Source of the DNA: Sphaerospermopsis torques-reginae ITEP-024
Lineage (GTDB): Bacteria > Cyanobacteriota > Cyanobacteriia > Cyanobacteriales > Nostocaceae
Length of the DNA: 64,000 nt
Direction of reading: 5' to 3'
NCBI RefSeq assembly: GCF_019598945.1
Contig: NZ_CP080598.1
Coordinates: 4,960,001 to 5,024,000 of the forward strand
Shown here: piece by piece, positions 28,036-37,353 of the stretch
Numbering within the stretch: position 1 is the stretch's first letter
Layout: every line of letters begins with the position of its first letter
Made by a program: the position numbers and the translations under genes
The notes under the pieces: model-generated
Seen by the model: the letters and a program-made list of their open reading frames with translations, nothing else
Database searches by the model: none
Told to the model about the DNA's origin: nothing

Positions 28036-30846
28036 TCACCTAGATTCTGCCATGATAGCAGGTCCAGCGGTAACTACTACCAATTTATCAGGATCGAGTT
28101 GCTGACGTGCAAGTTGATTAACTTCGTTTTTCGTGACTTTCTCGATTTTTTCAGCAAAACCTTGCAATTCTAGTTCATAAACTCCAAAAACTTCGTTCAT
28201 TAAAATTCTAGCTGTTAATTCCTCTGGTTTAGACAAAGAAATATTATAGTTACTAATTAAAGTGCGTTTTGCGGTTTCTACTTCCTCTGGGGTGACACCT
28301 TGTTGATGTATTTGTTGTAAGATTTTGCGGGTAGTTGCGATCGCCTTATTTGCATCTTCAGGACTGGTTTGCATTTCAATTAAAAATGTGCCAGCATTCT
28401 TTCCACCTTGGAAGTTGCTATAAATTCCATAAGTCAAACCTAAGCGATCGCGCACTTCTGAACCAAGTCTACCAGATACGCTGTCTCCTGCCAAAATTTC
28501 ATTCAAAACCAAAGCTGAATAAAATCTCGGATCTTGACGTTTGACACCCAGATCACCCATATAGGTGATAGTTTGCGACTTTCCGGGTAACACCGAATTA
28601 ATCTGTAAACCACGTTCCGTTTTTACCACCTGGGGATATTCTACCATCGCTGGTTTTCCCTGAACTCGCCAATTACCAAATTGAGTTTCTAAGAGCGATC
28701 GCACTTTTTCAATTTCAAAATCACCCACCAATACTAAAATCATCGTATCTGGGCGATAATGTTTTTGTCGAAACGCAATCACATCTTTCCGGGAAATTTT
28801 CTGTATACTTCCTAAAGTTGGAAAAATGTGTAATGGATGATTTTGCGGATATAACGCTTGCATAAATTTCCGGTTTGCTACTTCATCAGCATCATCCAGT
28901 TCTAACTTTAAGTCATTTACAGCTTGTTGACGACTAATTTCTAACTCTTTCTCAGGAAAAGTGCTATTTTTAACGACATCAGCTAAAGTTTCCAGCAAAA
29001 CTGGTAAGTCTTCCTGTAAACTTTTACCCTGAATCCGCACACCTTCCCGCAATGCGGTAAAATCTAAACTCGCTCCCCTACGATCTAAAGTATCTGCAAT
29101 AGTTAATGTATCTTTGGTTTTCGTCCCATTTAACAAATTATCCGCTACCAAAGACGCTAAACCAGCTTGATCAGCTTTGTCAAATTCCTTCCCTGCTTTA
29201 ATATATCCACCTAACGTCACCGTCGGACTACTCTTGTCTGGTAATAACAACACCCGCAACCCATTGACAAAAGTTAAGCGTTGTGGTATTTGTGGAGTTG
29301 AATAATTAAAATCATCAATCTTGTCATCTGTAGCTGGTAAATACTTCATCACCTCAGATGCAGTCATTTTCACACCAGCAGTTAAATTTTCTGCGGTGGA
29401 AAATTCAGAAGTTTGATAATTTTCATCTTGGGCATTTTGCACAGGTGCAAAAAAACCAACCGCTGCTGCTTCTGGTTTGAGATACTTATTAATTACAGCT
29501 ATCACATCCGCTGGTTTGACTTTGCGGACATTTTCTAAATATCGTTCTGTATATCTATCATCATTAGCAACTAGCTGATCATTAGCCAGTTGCATTCCTT
29601 GACTGGTAATATCACGCCTGTTTAAAATTACATTAGCTATGAGTTGATTTTTAGAGCGTTCAACTTCCTTTAATGTAACACCAGTTTTGACAAGTTTCGT
29701 TATTGCGTTCTTAGCAACTACATCTATTCTCTGTAAATCTTGATTAGGTGCAGCAGTAACAGATAAATCATACCAGCCAATTGCTCGCAAACTGGCAACA
29801 TGAGCAGAAACATTAGTTGCTAAACCAGATTTTACCAAAGCCTGATACAAATAGGAATTTTTTCCCCCTGTCAAAATATAATCCGTCACTCCCAAAACTG
29901 GAATATCGGGATGATTTAAACTGGGAAGTGGATAAATTAACTGTAAAAACTTTCCCGCACCAGGTTCTTGTAAAACTATAGGTGAAGTTGGTATTTGGGT
30001 GGTTGGGGAGTTGGGAACTTTGGGAAGTTGTTGACTTTTGGGAATTTTTCCAAATACTTCCTTGACTGTTTCCAAAACCGTCGCAGTTGGGAAATCACCC
30101 ACAATCACCAAGATAGCATTATTTGGATGATAGTATTTATTATAATAATCCCTAACCTGCTCAACTGTCAACTTTTCCACATCAGCCACAGTACCCGCAG
30201 GAGGTAAACCATAACCATGTTCAGGAAACACCGACTGCATCACAGCACGCTTGAGGCGGTACTTTGGACTATTTCCATAACCTTGTAACTCAGAAATAAC
30301 AACCCGCTTTTCACTTTCCAGGTGTTGGTTATCAATGAGTAAATTTTGCATTCTGTCTGCTTCCAGTTCCAGCAGTGCTTTGAGCTTATCTCGTTCCGCA
30401 GTATGGTAATATGCGGTTTGCTCAAAACTGGTAAAAGCATTAGAGTCACTACCCAAAGCACCAAACAACTGTGCAAACTGCACCGGACGGTTTTTTGTGC
30501 CTTTAAACATTATATGTTCTAACTGGTGAGCAATACCATTAATGCCTGGAGTTTCCTGAGCCGAACCAATATTATACCACATTTGCACCGTTATAACTGG
30601 TGCATTATGAACTTCTTTAGTTAAGACAGTTAAACCATTATCCAGAACAGTCTTTTGAACATTGTTTGTCACTGTAAGATTATTTTTGTTTGCGTCTACG
30701 GATATTTGCTGATCATGTTCCCAGTTGAGTTGAAGAAAATTGAGATGTCCAGAAAATAAGTATCTTAGGAAAAAGGCTGATATCAACGATAAAAGGAATA
30801 ATAGTAGAGGTACACGATAACGATGGAAGCTAGAAATTACAAACAT
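28036..30846 (-). CDS. M16 family zinc peptidase, active and inactive domains fused
   Basis: A 936-residue protein with an N-terminal membrane segment or signal (about 12-30). The first M16 half has the inverted zinc motif H107-QL-E110-H111 and the third ligand E187, spaced exactly as in pitrilysins. The second half (from about 520) has the same fold but no HxxEH motif, so it is the non-catalytic partner. Many bacteria encode the two halves as separate genes; here they are one polypeptide. A Pro/Thr/Ser-rich stretch near residues 275-292 looks inserted. It is likely a periplasmic or membrane-bound processing or degradative peptidase. Confidence 0.92.
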   Translation of the reverse strand: MFVISSFHRYRVPLLLFLLSLISAFFLRYLFSGHLNFLQLNWEHDQQISVDANKNNLTVTNNVQKTVLDNGLTVLTKEVHNAPVITVQMWYNIGSAQETPGINGIAHQLEHIMFKGTKNRPVQFAQLFGALGSDSNAFTSFEQTAYYHTAERDKLKALLELEADRMQNLLIDNQHLESEKRVVISELQGYGNSPKYRLKRAVMQSVFPEHGYGLPPAGTVADVEKLTVEQVRDYYNKYYHPNNAILVIVGDFPTATVLETVKEVFGKIPKSQQLPKVPNSPTTQIPTSPIVLQEPGAGKFLQLIYPLPSLNHPDIPVLGVTDYILTGGKNSYLYQALVKSGLATNVSAHVASLRAIGWYDLSVTAAPNQDLQRIDVVAKNAITKLVKTGVTLKEVERSKNQLIANVILNRRDITSQGMQLANDQLVANDDRYTERYLENVRKVKPADVIAVINKYLKPEAAAVGFFAPVQNAQDENYQTSEFSTAENLTAGVKMTASEVMKYLPATDDKIDDFNYSTPQIPQRLTFVNGLRVLLLPDKSSPTVTLGGYIKAGKEFDKADQAGLASLVADNLLNGTKTKDTLTIADTLDRRGASLDFTALREGVRIQGKSLQEDLPVLLETLADVVKNSTFPEKELEISRQQAVNDLKLELDDADEVANRKFMQALYPQNHPLHIFPTLGSIQKISRKDVIAFRQKHYRPDTMILVLVGDFEIEKVRSLLETQFGNWRVQGKPAMVEYPQVVKTERGLQINSVLPGKSQTITYMGDLGVKRQDPRFYSALVLNEILAGDSVSGRLGSEVRDRLGLTYGIYSNFQGGKNAGTFLIEMQTSPEDANKAIATTRKILQQIHQQGVTPEEVETAKRTLISNYNISLSKPEELTARILMNEVFGVYELELQGFAEKIEKVTKNEVNQLARQQLDPDKLVVVTAGPAIMAESR

Positions 30847-30929
30847 AAATTTCTTGAATATAAGTAAATAAGACTACATCTTTTTACCTATACATCTGTA
30901 GTTTTACTTTTCTGGAAAATTTTGGGAAG

Positions 30930-31052
30930 GAGTCAGGAGTCAGGAGTCAGGAGTTCAGGAGTTACAGGAGTTCAGGAGTTACAGGAGTTCAGGAGTCAGG
31001 ATAATAAGAATAAATTTCTTGCCTATTCCCTATTCCCTATTCCCTATTCCCT
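30930..31052. repeat. STRRs between the VOC and M16 genes
   Basis: GGAGTCA units with longer GGAGTTCA/GGAGTTACA variants (30930-31000), then TATTCCC units (31023-31052). Confidence 0.85.
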
Positions 31053-31470
31053 ACACTAAAAAACGAATAAACTCCAAGGGTAAACCGTCAGCGTCTGCGA
31101 TGAAAGTGACTTCTAAAATGCGATCGCCTATTTGCTGCTGAGTTGGTTCTAAAAGAACTTGGAGAGGTGACAACTCAGATACACCAGAGATTTTCGCTTT
31201 TAAGTCTGACAACCAAATATATAAATCTGGTACGGTTTGGGTTAAATCAAAAGAAAGATGATAATAACCCACATAATGCTCATCTGCAAAAGCATCAGGT
31301 GCGGGTTTCGGCTGAGGGATCTGGATTAGTTCGATGCGGCTATCTAATCCTTCCATCCAGCAAGCTAAAGTATAACCGGTAGTAAAGCGATCGACAACCG
31401 TAAATCCTAACTTTTCATAAAATGCGATCGCCCGGTGAATATTCGCAGTTCTAATAGAAGCATGGTGCAT
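31051..31470 (-). CDS. VOC (glyoxalase/dioxygenase fold) protein
   Basis: A 139-residue protein with the beta-alpha-beta-beta-beta vicinal-oxygen-chelate pattern: MHHASIRTANIHRAIAFYEKLGF at the start and a second half ending ILEVTFIADADGLPLEFI, with H3 and E134-like metal-ligand positions. The family includes glyoxalase I and many enzymes of unknown substrate; it is not glyoxalase I by its pattern. The start ATG lies beside an ATTTTAG heptamer repeat. Confidence 0.85.
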   Translation of the reverse strand: MHHASIRTANIHRAIAFYEKLGFTVVDRFTTGYTLACWMEGLDSRIELIQIPQPKPAPDAFADEHYVGYYHLSFDLTQTVPDLYIWLSDLKAKISGVSELSPLQVLLEPTQQQIGDRILEVTFIADADGLPLEFIRFLV

Positions 31471-31641
31471 AGAATTTTAGATTTTAGATTTTAGATTTTA
31501 GATTTTATATAAAAATAAATAAATCTGCTGGTAACAGCTTAGTAGCAAAGCAAAGGGCAAAAGGCAAAAGGCAAGAGATAATAAGAAGATAAATATGCTT
31601 ACCAATTACCAATTACCAATTACCAATTACCAATTACCACT
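31471..31641. repeat. STRRs around 31.5 kb (ATTTTAG and ACCAATT)
   Basis: An ATTTTAG run at 31473-31507 directly upstream of the VOC start, aaggcaa repeats near 31555-31575 and an ACCAATT run at about 31601-31638 just after the TIGR02652 gene's stop. Confidence 0.85.
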
Positions 31642-31646
31642 AATAT

Positions 31647-32159
31647 CTACTCAAACAACCGGAAATAAGGATAGCGCACAGGTACACCAGGTTCTTTATC
31701 CAGATCAAAATTAATCACATCCCAAGATGGATCTTCAGCGGGATCAGGTCCAAACTCCACTGGTAAACCATATAAACGAGCAGCACCAGCTTCCGGTTGT
31801 CCAGAACGCCAAGGACTACTGCGTTCTAAATAACCGCTCATTAACTCTTGATAGCGACGGGCAATAATTACCCTTGTAGCCCGATAACCTTGAGTATACA
31901 ACTTATCCAGAGCTTCGTGAATTTCAAAGCGAATGCCATCAGGATGAGTATGTTGACGATACCATTCATTATTCCACCTCCGCCAATGACGACCCGACTG
32001 GAGATGTACCAACTCTTCCGTTTTCGGGTTCGCTTCAAAAGCGCCATGTCGCGTACATAAATAAGTATCAGTCAACGTAAGCGCCGGAATAGTCTGGCGA
32101 CAGTGTGGACACTGTATTTCAGGTCCAAATATTGGGTACTGTAAGCCTGGATTCATCAT
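31647..32159 (-). CDS. TIGR02652 family protein
   Basis: A 170-residue cyanobacterial protein with a zinc-ribbon-like start (QCPHCRQTIPAL..TYLCTRHGAF, cysteines near 17, 20 and 34) and a conserved GRHWRRWNNEWYRQH stretch near 56-70. It matches my recollection of the TIGR02652 family, which is restricted to cyanobacteria and of unknown function. It is divergent from the gamma-carbonic-anhydrase-like gene. Confidence 0.85.
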   Translation of the reverse strand: MMNPGLQYPIFGPEIQCPHCRQTIPALTLTDTYLCTRHGAFEANPKTEELVHLQSGRHWRRWNNEWYRQHTHPDGIRFEIHEALDKLYTQGYRATRVIIARRYQELMSGYLERSSPWRSGQPEAGAARLYGLPVEFGPDPAEDPSWDVINFDLDKEPGVPVRYPYFRLFE

Positions 32160-32373
32160 GAAGTGTGTACAAGCATAGTTTTCTTTTTACCAGCACCAAT
32201 AGGTTGGATTTAACACTTCGGCTCTACTACTTTGAGTGAGTTGCCGCAAAAGCAAATCTCAGCAGTTTTTTCCTTAGCGTACAGACCAAACGGCTGTGGT
32301 ATCCTGGTTGTGCAACCAGCCTCAAAGGTTGGAGTTTTTCCAGTGTTCCTGGGTACCATATCAATATTCTATC

Positions 32374-32895
32374 GTGTCTACTGTTTCCTATTGGACATCT
32401 CCCGATTTTTCTCAAGCTGCCTTTATCGCAACCAACGCCGTTGTTGTCGGATCAGTCAAGATCGCAGCAGGGGCAAGCATCTGGTATAGTGCAGTAGTGA
32501 GGGGGGATGTAGAACGCATTGAAATCGGCGAATGCACAAACATACAGGATGGAGCCATTTTACATGGTGATCCTGGTCTGCCCACCATCTTAGAAGATCA
32601 TGTTACTATAGGACATCGTGCCGTGGTACATTCTGCTCATATTGAACGGGGGAGTTTAATAGGCATCGGCGCAATAATTTTAAATGGAGTCCGAATAGGT
32701 CATAGTAGCATCATTGGCGCAGGTGCAGTTGTTACCAAAGACATACCCCCATTTTCCCTAGTAGTTGGCATCCCCGCCAAAGTTGTCCGTCAACTCGCAG
32801 AAACCGAAGCCACCGAACTTATTGAACACGCTCAAAAATACCACAAATTAGCCCTCGTCCACGCCGGCAAGGGGACAGATATTGGTTTTAGGTAA
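32374..32895 (+). CDS. Gamma-carbonic-anhydrase family protein
   Basis: A left-handed beta-helix protein of about 173 residues. It has IWYSAVVRGDVERIEIG, NIQDGAILHGD, HVTIGHRAVVHSAHIERGSLIG and the hexapeptide repeats that follow, with the His set expected of gamma-class proteins. I choose the GTG at 32374 (VSTVSYWTSPDFSQAAFIA), as homologs start there; 26 more codons upstream are open but unlike the family. True carbonic anhydrase activity cannot be claimed; stand-alone relatives such as YrdA are often of unknown role. The stop codon abuts an STRR. Confidence 0.85.
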   Translation: MSTVSYWTSPDFSQAAFIATNAVVVGSVKIAAGASIWYSAVVRGDVERIEIGECTNIQDGAILHGDPGLPTILEDHVTIGHRAVVHSAHIERGSLIGIGAIILNGVRIGHSSIIGAGAVVTKDIPPFSLVVGIPAKVVRQLAETEATELIEHAQKYHKLALVHAGKGTDIGFR

Positions 32896-32991
32896 TGGGT
32901 AATGGGTAATGGGTAATGGGTAATGGGTGATGGGTAATGGGTAATTAGTTATTTTTCCCAATCACCAATCACCAATCACCAATCACCAACT
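32893..32991. repeat. STRRs after the gamma-carbonic-anhydrase-like gene
   Basis: TAATGGG units (32893-32945), starting right at the stop codon, and CACCAAT units (about 32958-32990). Confidence 0.9.
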
Positions 32992-33099
32992 TCATTATTC
33001 TTTACACTACCCCTTGGAAAAATACCCGACTTCAGATAAAAATAAAAATTGATATCTGTTGACAAAACTTTAATTTCTAGATAACAGAGGTTTCTAAAT

Positions 33100-33225
33100 A
33101 TGGACATTGATACCCGTGTAGTCATCGTTTTAGCACCATTAGCCATTGCAGCAGGTTGGGCTGCTTTTAATATCGGTGCTGCTGCAATCAGACAAGTGCA
33201 AAACTTTTTAAATAAAGAAGCATAA
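33100..33225 (+). CDS. psbY: Photosystem II protein Y
   Basis: A 41-residue single-helix protein: [20 protein letters not shown], then AAFNIG and a basic-to-polar C-terminus ([11 protein letters not shown]). This matches PsbY, a peripheral subunit of photosystem II beside cytochrome b559. The start at the ATG following TTTCTAAAT is the only sensible one. It stands alone between two STRR blocks and is too short for most gene finders. Confidence 0.92.
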   Translation: MDIDTRVVIVLAPLAIAAGWAAFNIGAAAIRQVQNFLNKEA

Positions 33226-33227
33226 TT

Positions 33228-33325
33228 TAGGTAATGGGTAATGGGTAATAGGTAATGGGTAATATTTTTATCCAATTACCAATCACCAATTACCAATTAC
33301 CAATCACCAATTACCAATACCCATG
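33228..33325. repeat. STRRs between psbY and folC
   Basis: TAATGGG units (33230-33262) and an ACCAATY run (33271-33320) that reads directly into the folC start codon (ccaatacccATG). Confidence 0.9.
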
Positions 33326-34681
33326 AACATCGACTCCTTACTGCAACCCTTTCAACACTTTGGCGTTAACCTGGAACTCTCCCGCATTGTCAAATTATTG
33401 GCAAATCTTGACAATCCCCATCAAAAAGTACCAGTGATTCATGTTGCTGGAACTAATGGTAAAGGTTCTGTATGCGCTTACCTATCATCTGTTCTCACTG
33501 AAGCTGGTTATCGTACAGGAAGATATACATCACCTCATTTAATAGATTGGCATGAGCGCATTTGTGTGAATGAACAGCCGATAAATTCAGAAAACCTGTC
33601 TCAATTAATACATAAAGTTAAAGCAGCAATAGACGAAAACGAAGAATCACCGACCCAATTTGAAGTAATTACCGCATCTGCTTGGTTATATTTTGCACAG
33701 CAAAAAGTTGATATAGCCGTGGTTGAGGTGGGTTTAGGTGGTCGTTTAGATGCGACTAATGTTTGCGAAAAGCCTTTAGTAACAGTAATAACTTCTATTA
33801 GTAGAGAACATTGGCAACAATTAGGACCCACAATCAGCGATATTGCCAAAGAGAAAGCGGGTATAATTAAAGCTGGATGTCCTGTAATTATGGGACCATT
33901 ACCAGAAGATGCCGAAAAAGTAATAATATTCAAAAGTTTAGAATTACAAAGTCCGCTTTTTACCCCCCAACCTGCGAAAGAAATTAGTCCTGAATGGGCG
34001 GAATATCAAACAATTAAAAATGAAAAATTAGAAATTAAAAATGATATTCAAAATTCACCAAAAATTAATTCAGAAACAATAAAATATCCATTACCATTAA
34101 AAGGGCAAATTCAATTAACAAATTCTGCCTTAGCATTAGCCACTTTAGAAATCTTACAACAACAAGGATGGGAGATTTCTGAACAAGCGATTATTAAAGG
34201 AATAGAAAAAACCAAATGGCCGGGAAGAATGCAATGGTTTAACTGGAAGAATAAACAAAATAATCACGATTATCAATTATTAATAGATGGCGCACATAAC
34301 CCAGCATCAGCAGCAGTTTTGAGAAATTATATAGATAGTCTTACCCCTCCCCGAAAGCAGGGAGGGGAGTATAATTCTATAACTTGGGTAATGGGAATGT
34401 TAGCCACTAAAGATCACGGTGATATTTTTCAAGAACTGTTAAAAACAGGAGATAAATTATATTTAGTACCTGTGCCTGATAGTAATTATGCAAATTTGGC
34501 AGATTTAAAAAAATTGGCTTTTGAAATTTGTCCAGATTTAGGTTTTTGCAGCATCTATGAAGATGTATTTCCTGCTTTAGATGCTGCTTTCACTATTTCT
34601 GAAAATGCAGAAAATAAAGATAACCTAGTAGTTTTATGCGGTTCTCTTTATCTCATCGGCTATTTTCTAGGTAATTCATAA
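33323..34681 (+). CDS. folC: Bifunctional folylpolyglutamate synthase/dihydrofolate synthase
   Basis: FolC adds glutamate to dihydropteroate and to folates. The 452-residue protein has the Mur-ligase P-loop GTNGKGS at 43-49, the SPHLIDWHERICVN segment and DGAHNPASA near 328-336. The stretch after IDSLT (about residues 341-350) corresponds to a GC-rich palindrome (34344-34367, CCCCTCCC/GGGAGGGG) and looks like an in-frame insertion in a surface loop. The start codon immediately follows a heptamer repeat. Confidence 0.93.
   Translation: MNIDSLLQPFQHFGVNLELSRIVKLLANLDNPHQKVPVIHVAGTNGKGSVCAYLSSVLTEAGYRTGRYTSPHLIDWHERICVNEQPINSENLSQLIHKVKAAIDENEESPTQFEVITASAWLYFAQQKVDIAVVEVGLGGRLDATNVCEKPLVTVITSISREHWQQLGPTISDIAKEKAGIIKAGCPVIMGPLPEDAEKVIIFKSLELQSPLFTPQPAKEISPEWAEYQTIKNEKLEIKNDIQNSPKINSETIKYPLPLKGQIQLTNSALALATLEILQQQGWEISEQAIIKGIEKTKWPGRMQWFNWKNKQNNHDYQLLIDGAHNPASAAVLRNYIDSLTPPRKQGGEYNSITWVMGMLATKDHGDIFQELLKTGDKLYLVPVPDSNYANLADLKKLAFEICPDLGFCSIYEDVFPALDAAFTISENAENKDNLVVLCGSLYLIGYFLGNS
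34344..34367. repeat. GC-rich palindrome inside folC
   Basis: CCCCTCCC and GGGAGGGG flank an 8-base loop, within the coding sequence and in frame. The base composition differs sharply from the surrounding gene. Similar CCCCTCCCC hairpins are dispersed in cyanobacterial intergenic DNA. Confidence 0.75.
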
Positions 34682-34702
34682 TTGTCAATTGTCAATTGTC
34701 AA

Positions 34703-36001
34703 TTACCTGTTATCCCATTGTTGTGCTGCATCATTTACAGCTTGATCTACTGTTTTTTGTTTTAACATTGCCGCTTGCAGATTTTCATAAATTGCCCTTT
34801 GCAACAATTTAAAATCCTTCATTTTGGGAGTTAAAACTTCTGCTTTTTGCATTTGTTCAGCACTGATAATTCTGCCTTTTTCCACAGTAGAAGCATTAGC
34901 AGGAACTTCTTTAAAATAACTATCTGATAAAGCTTTCACTGTTGATGGTAAAACATTTGCAGCTTTAGCAAAAGCTAATTGATTTTCGTCATTGGTGACA
35001 AATAAAGCAAACTTAACAGCAGCATCAGGATTTTTAGTAGCACGGGGGATGACAATATTCATTACAGCCACATTTTTCTTACCCGTATCACCGGTTATTT
35101 GGGGTGCGATCGCTGAAACTTTAGCAATTTCTGGGGCATTATTAGAAATAGTCTTCAAAAACTCAGGACCAGAAGCCAAAAACGCTGTTTCTCCAGATTG
35201 GTATAAATCAATAGCATGACGATGGCCTTGAGTCAAGGATTCTTTAGGTAGTAATCCTTTCTGATATAAATCTACCCAATACTGAAAAGCTGCTTTTCCT
35301 TGTGGAGTGTTAAAAGCCGCCTTACCCTCAGCATTTACCAAAGTAACACCCATTTGCACAAAAGATTCCAGAACCTCACCAGAATCTTGAGGTACAAAAG
35401 TAGCAAAAAAGGCGTATTTACCAGTTTTATCTTTAATTTGTTGCGCCGCTTGTGCTAATTCTGTATAAGTTGCAGGTGGTTTTGTGATACCTGCTTGTTT
35501 GAGCAAATCAGTGTTATAAATAGTTAGCCTCGTAGTAAGATACCAGGGAATCCCAAAACTCTTACCATTGAGGGTACTAGCTTGCCAAATATTGGGCAAA
35601 TAGGAAGAACGGACTTCACTAGGGACCTTTGCATCCAAATCTAACCAGGCATTTCTTCCTGCTAGTTGGGAAGCAAAATCTGGGTTAAGGTTAACAACAT
35701 CTGGGGGCGTTTTTGCGGAGACAGATGTTAAAATCTTATTCTCCATAGCTGCCCAAGGCACATCCACCCATTTGACTTTGATACTGGGGTTTTGAGATTC
35801 AAAAGTCGAAATCAGACTTTGGAAGTAGTTGGTAAATAGGGGTTGGAGTTGCATAGTCCAAAACTCAATGGTGGTGACTCCTGAAGCAGTAGGTTGTGTA
35901 TTTGTACTCACATTACCCGTGCTGCAACTGACCACCCAACTGGCCAATAAGCCAAACAAAACCCAAACAGTTAGTTTTTGTAATTTTTGCAATCTGATCA
36001 T
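34703..36001 (-). CDS. ABC transporter sugar-type substrate-binding lipoprotein
   Basis: A 432-residue family 1 extracellular solute-binding protein. It has a hydrophobic signal with a lipobox-like SWVVSC, C26 being the likely lipidated residue. IEFWTMQLQPLF, the VDVPWAAMENKILTSV stretch and the ETAFLASGPEFL segment fit binding proteins of carbohydrate importers (MalE/UgpB group). No permease or ATPase gene lies beside it, so it must work with components encoded elsewhere. It ends 22 bp from folC's stop, in convergent orientation, with an AATTGTC STRR between. Confidence 0.9.
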   Translation of the reverse strand: MIRLQKLQKLTVWVLFGLLASWVVSCSTGNVSTNTQPTASGVTTIEFWTMQLQPLFTNYFQSLISTFESQNPSIKVKWVDVPWAAMENKILTSVSAKTPPDVVNLNPDFASQLAGRNAWLDLDAKVPSEVRSSYLPNIWQASTLNGKSFGIPWYLTTRLTIYNTDLLKQAGITKPPATYTELAQAAQQIKDKTGKYAFFATFVPQDSGEVLESFVQMGVTLVNAEGKAAFNTPQGKAAFQYWVDLYQKGLLPKESLTQGHRHAIDLYQSGETAFLASGPEFLKTISNNAPEIAKVSAIAPQITGDTGKKNVAVMNIVIPRATKNPDAAVKFALFVTNDENQLAFAKAANVLPSTVKALSDSYFKEVPANASTVEKGRIISAEQMQKAEVLTPKMKDFKLLQRAIYENLQAAMLKQKTVDQAVNDAAQQWDNR

Positions 36002-36028
36002 CGTGGTAATATTTTTACGATTAACGGG

Positions 36029-36200
36029 GGTGATTGGTGATTGGGGATTGGGGATTGGGGAAGAAAATTTTAGATTTTAGATTTTAGATTGTAGATTGGA
36101 GTTGACAAAAACAATCCAAAATCCAAAATCCAAAATCCAAAATAAATAACTCCTGACTCCTGACTCCTTGAAATCCTGACTCCTTGAACTCCTTCTTATA
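36029..36200. repeat. Four STRR families upstream of pilM
   Basis: ATTGGGG (36029-36060), ATTTTAG (36065-36093), AATCCAA (36114-36143) and a GACTCCT-type run (36150-36196) in the gap between the divergent binding-protein and pilM genes. Confidence 0.85.
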
Positions 36201-36233
36201 AATTTTCCATCTAGCAATCTAGCAGGTAAAACT

Positions 36234-37349
36234 GTGGTTAGCATCTTGAGTAATCTTGGTAATCTCCTTGGTAAATCCAACAAAGGTGTTGGTATTGAAC
36301 TAGCACCAAATCGAATGAACATAGTTCAACTGCGTAAGCAGCGCCAAGGTTTAAAAATAGAATCTTTGACAACATTCCCAGTGCCAGAGGGAATAATTAT
36401 AGATGGTAAGATTAACGATTCTCCCCGGATGGCAGAAATTATCCAACAGGCAATAGCTGAAAGCAAGATTAAAGCTTCCCGTGTTGCCACTTGTATTCCC
36501 GGAAGAGATGCTATTGTCCGTGTGATTCCTGTACCAGCCGAGTTGGATGATAGAGAATTGCGGGACATGGTGCTAAACCATGAAGCCGCATTGTATTTAC
36601 CCTATGCACGAGAAGAAGCTGATGTAGATTATCAAAAATTGGGGTATTTTGTAGATGAGGATGGCATTGAAAAAGTACAATTGCTTTTAGTTGCCACTCG
36701 TAAGGAAGTGACAGATACCTATATTAATACTTTTGCTGAAGCTGGATTAGCAGTTGATATTTTAGAAATCAACAGTTTTGCTCTGATTAGAACTATTCGT
36801 GATCAGTTGCGACTATTCGGACCACAAGAAGCAGCAGTTTTGGTTGATATTGAATTTGATAGTACGGAAATTGCCATCATTATCAATGGAGTGCCACAAT
36901 TTTCTCGTACTGTGCCTATAGGTACATATCAACTGCAAGCAGCTTTATCTAAGGCCATGAATTTGCCCATCTCACGAGAGATGGATATGTTGATGGATAT
37001 GACTATTCCAGCAAATACTTTGTATGCAGCTAGAACCGGGCTGACTGGTGCTAATCCTGGTATGGGTCCAATGTTGAAAGTATTAGAAGAATTGTCGGAT
37101 GAACTGCGGCGTTCTATAGATTTTTATATCAATCAGAGTGAGGGTTTAGAAGTTGCACAGATTTTACTAGCTGGTATGGGAGGAGGATTGCAACAGTTGG
37201 ATGAGTTTTTTACTCAAAGATTAGGTTTTCCTACTACTCAAATAGATCCGATCAGAGATTTGTCTTTGCAAGTAGAAGAAGATAAATATCCCCCAGTGCA
37301 ACGCCCTGGTTTGGGGATAGTTCTTGGTTTAGGAATGCGGGAGGCATAA
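36234..37349 (+). CDS. pilM: Type IV pilus assembly protein PilM
   Basis: An actin/FtsA-like cytoplasmic ATPase of the pilus alignment complex. The 371-residue protein starts near VGIELAPNRMNIVQLRK (phosphate-1 region), and has VLVDIEFDSTEIAIIINGVP (about 203-222) and a late GGLQQLDEF loop. PilM binds the N-terminus of PilN at the inner membrane. The start ATG could be GTG at 36234 (the sequence is gtggttagc, in frame) with the next Met uncertain; the length is normal. It leads a pilM-pilN-pilO-pilQ set for motility and natural competence. Confidence 0.95.
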   Translation: MVSILSNLGNLLGKSNKGVGIELAPNRMNIVQLRKQRQGLKIESLTTFPVPEGIIIDGKINDSPRMAEIIQQAIAESKIKASRVATCIPGRDAIVRVIPVPAELDDRELRDMVLNHEAALYLPYAREEADVDYQKLGYFVDEDGIEKVQLLLVATRKEVTDTYINTFAEAGLAVDILEINSFALIRTIRDQLRLFGPQEAAVLVDIEFDSTEIAIIINGVPQFSRTVPIGTYQLQAALSKAMNLPISREMDMLMDMTIPANTLYAARTGLTGANPGMGPMLKVLEELSDELRRSIDFYINQSEGLEVAQILLAGMGGGLQQLDEFFTQRLGFPTTQIDPIRDLSLQVEEDKYPPVQRPGLGIVLGLGMREA

Positions 37350-37353
37350 CAAA

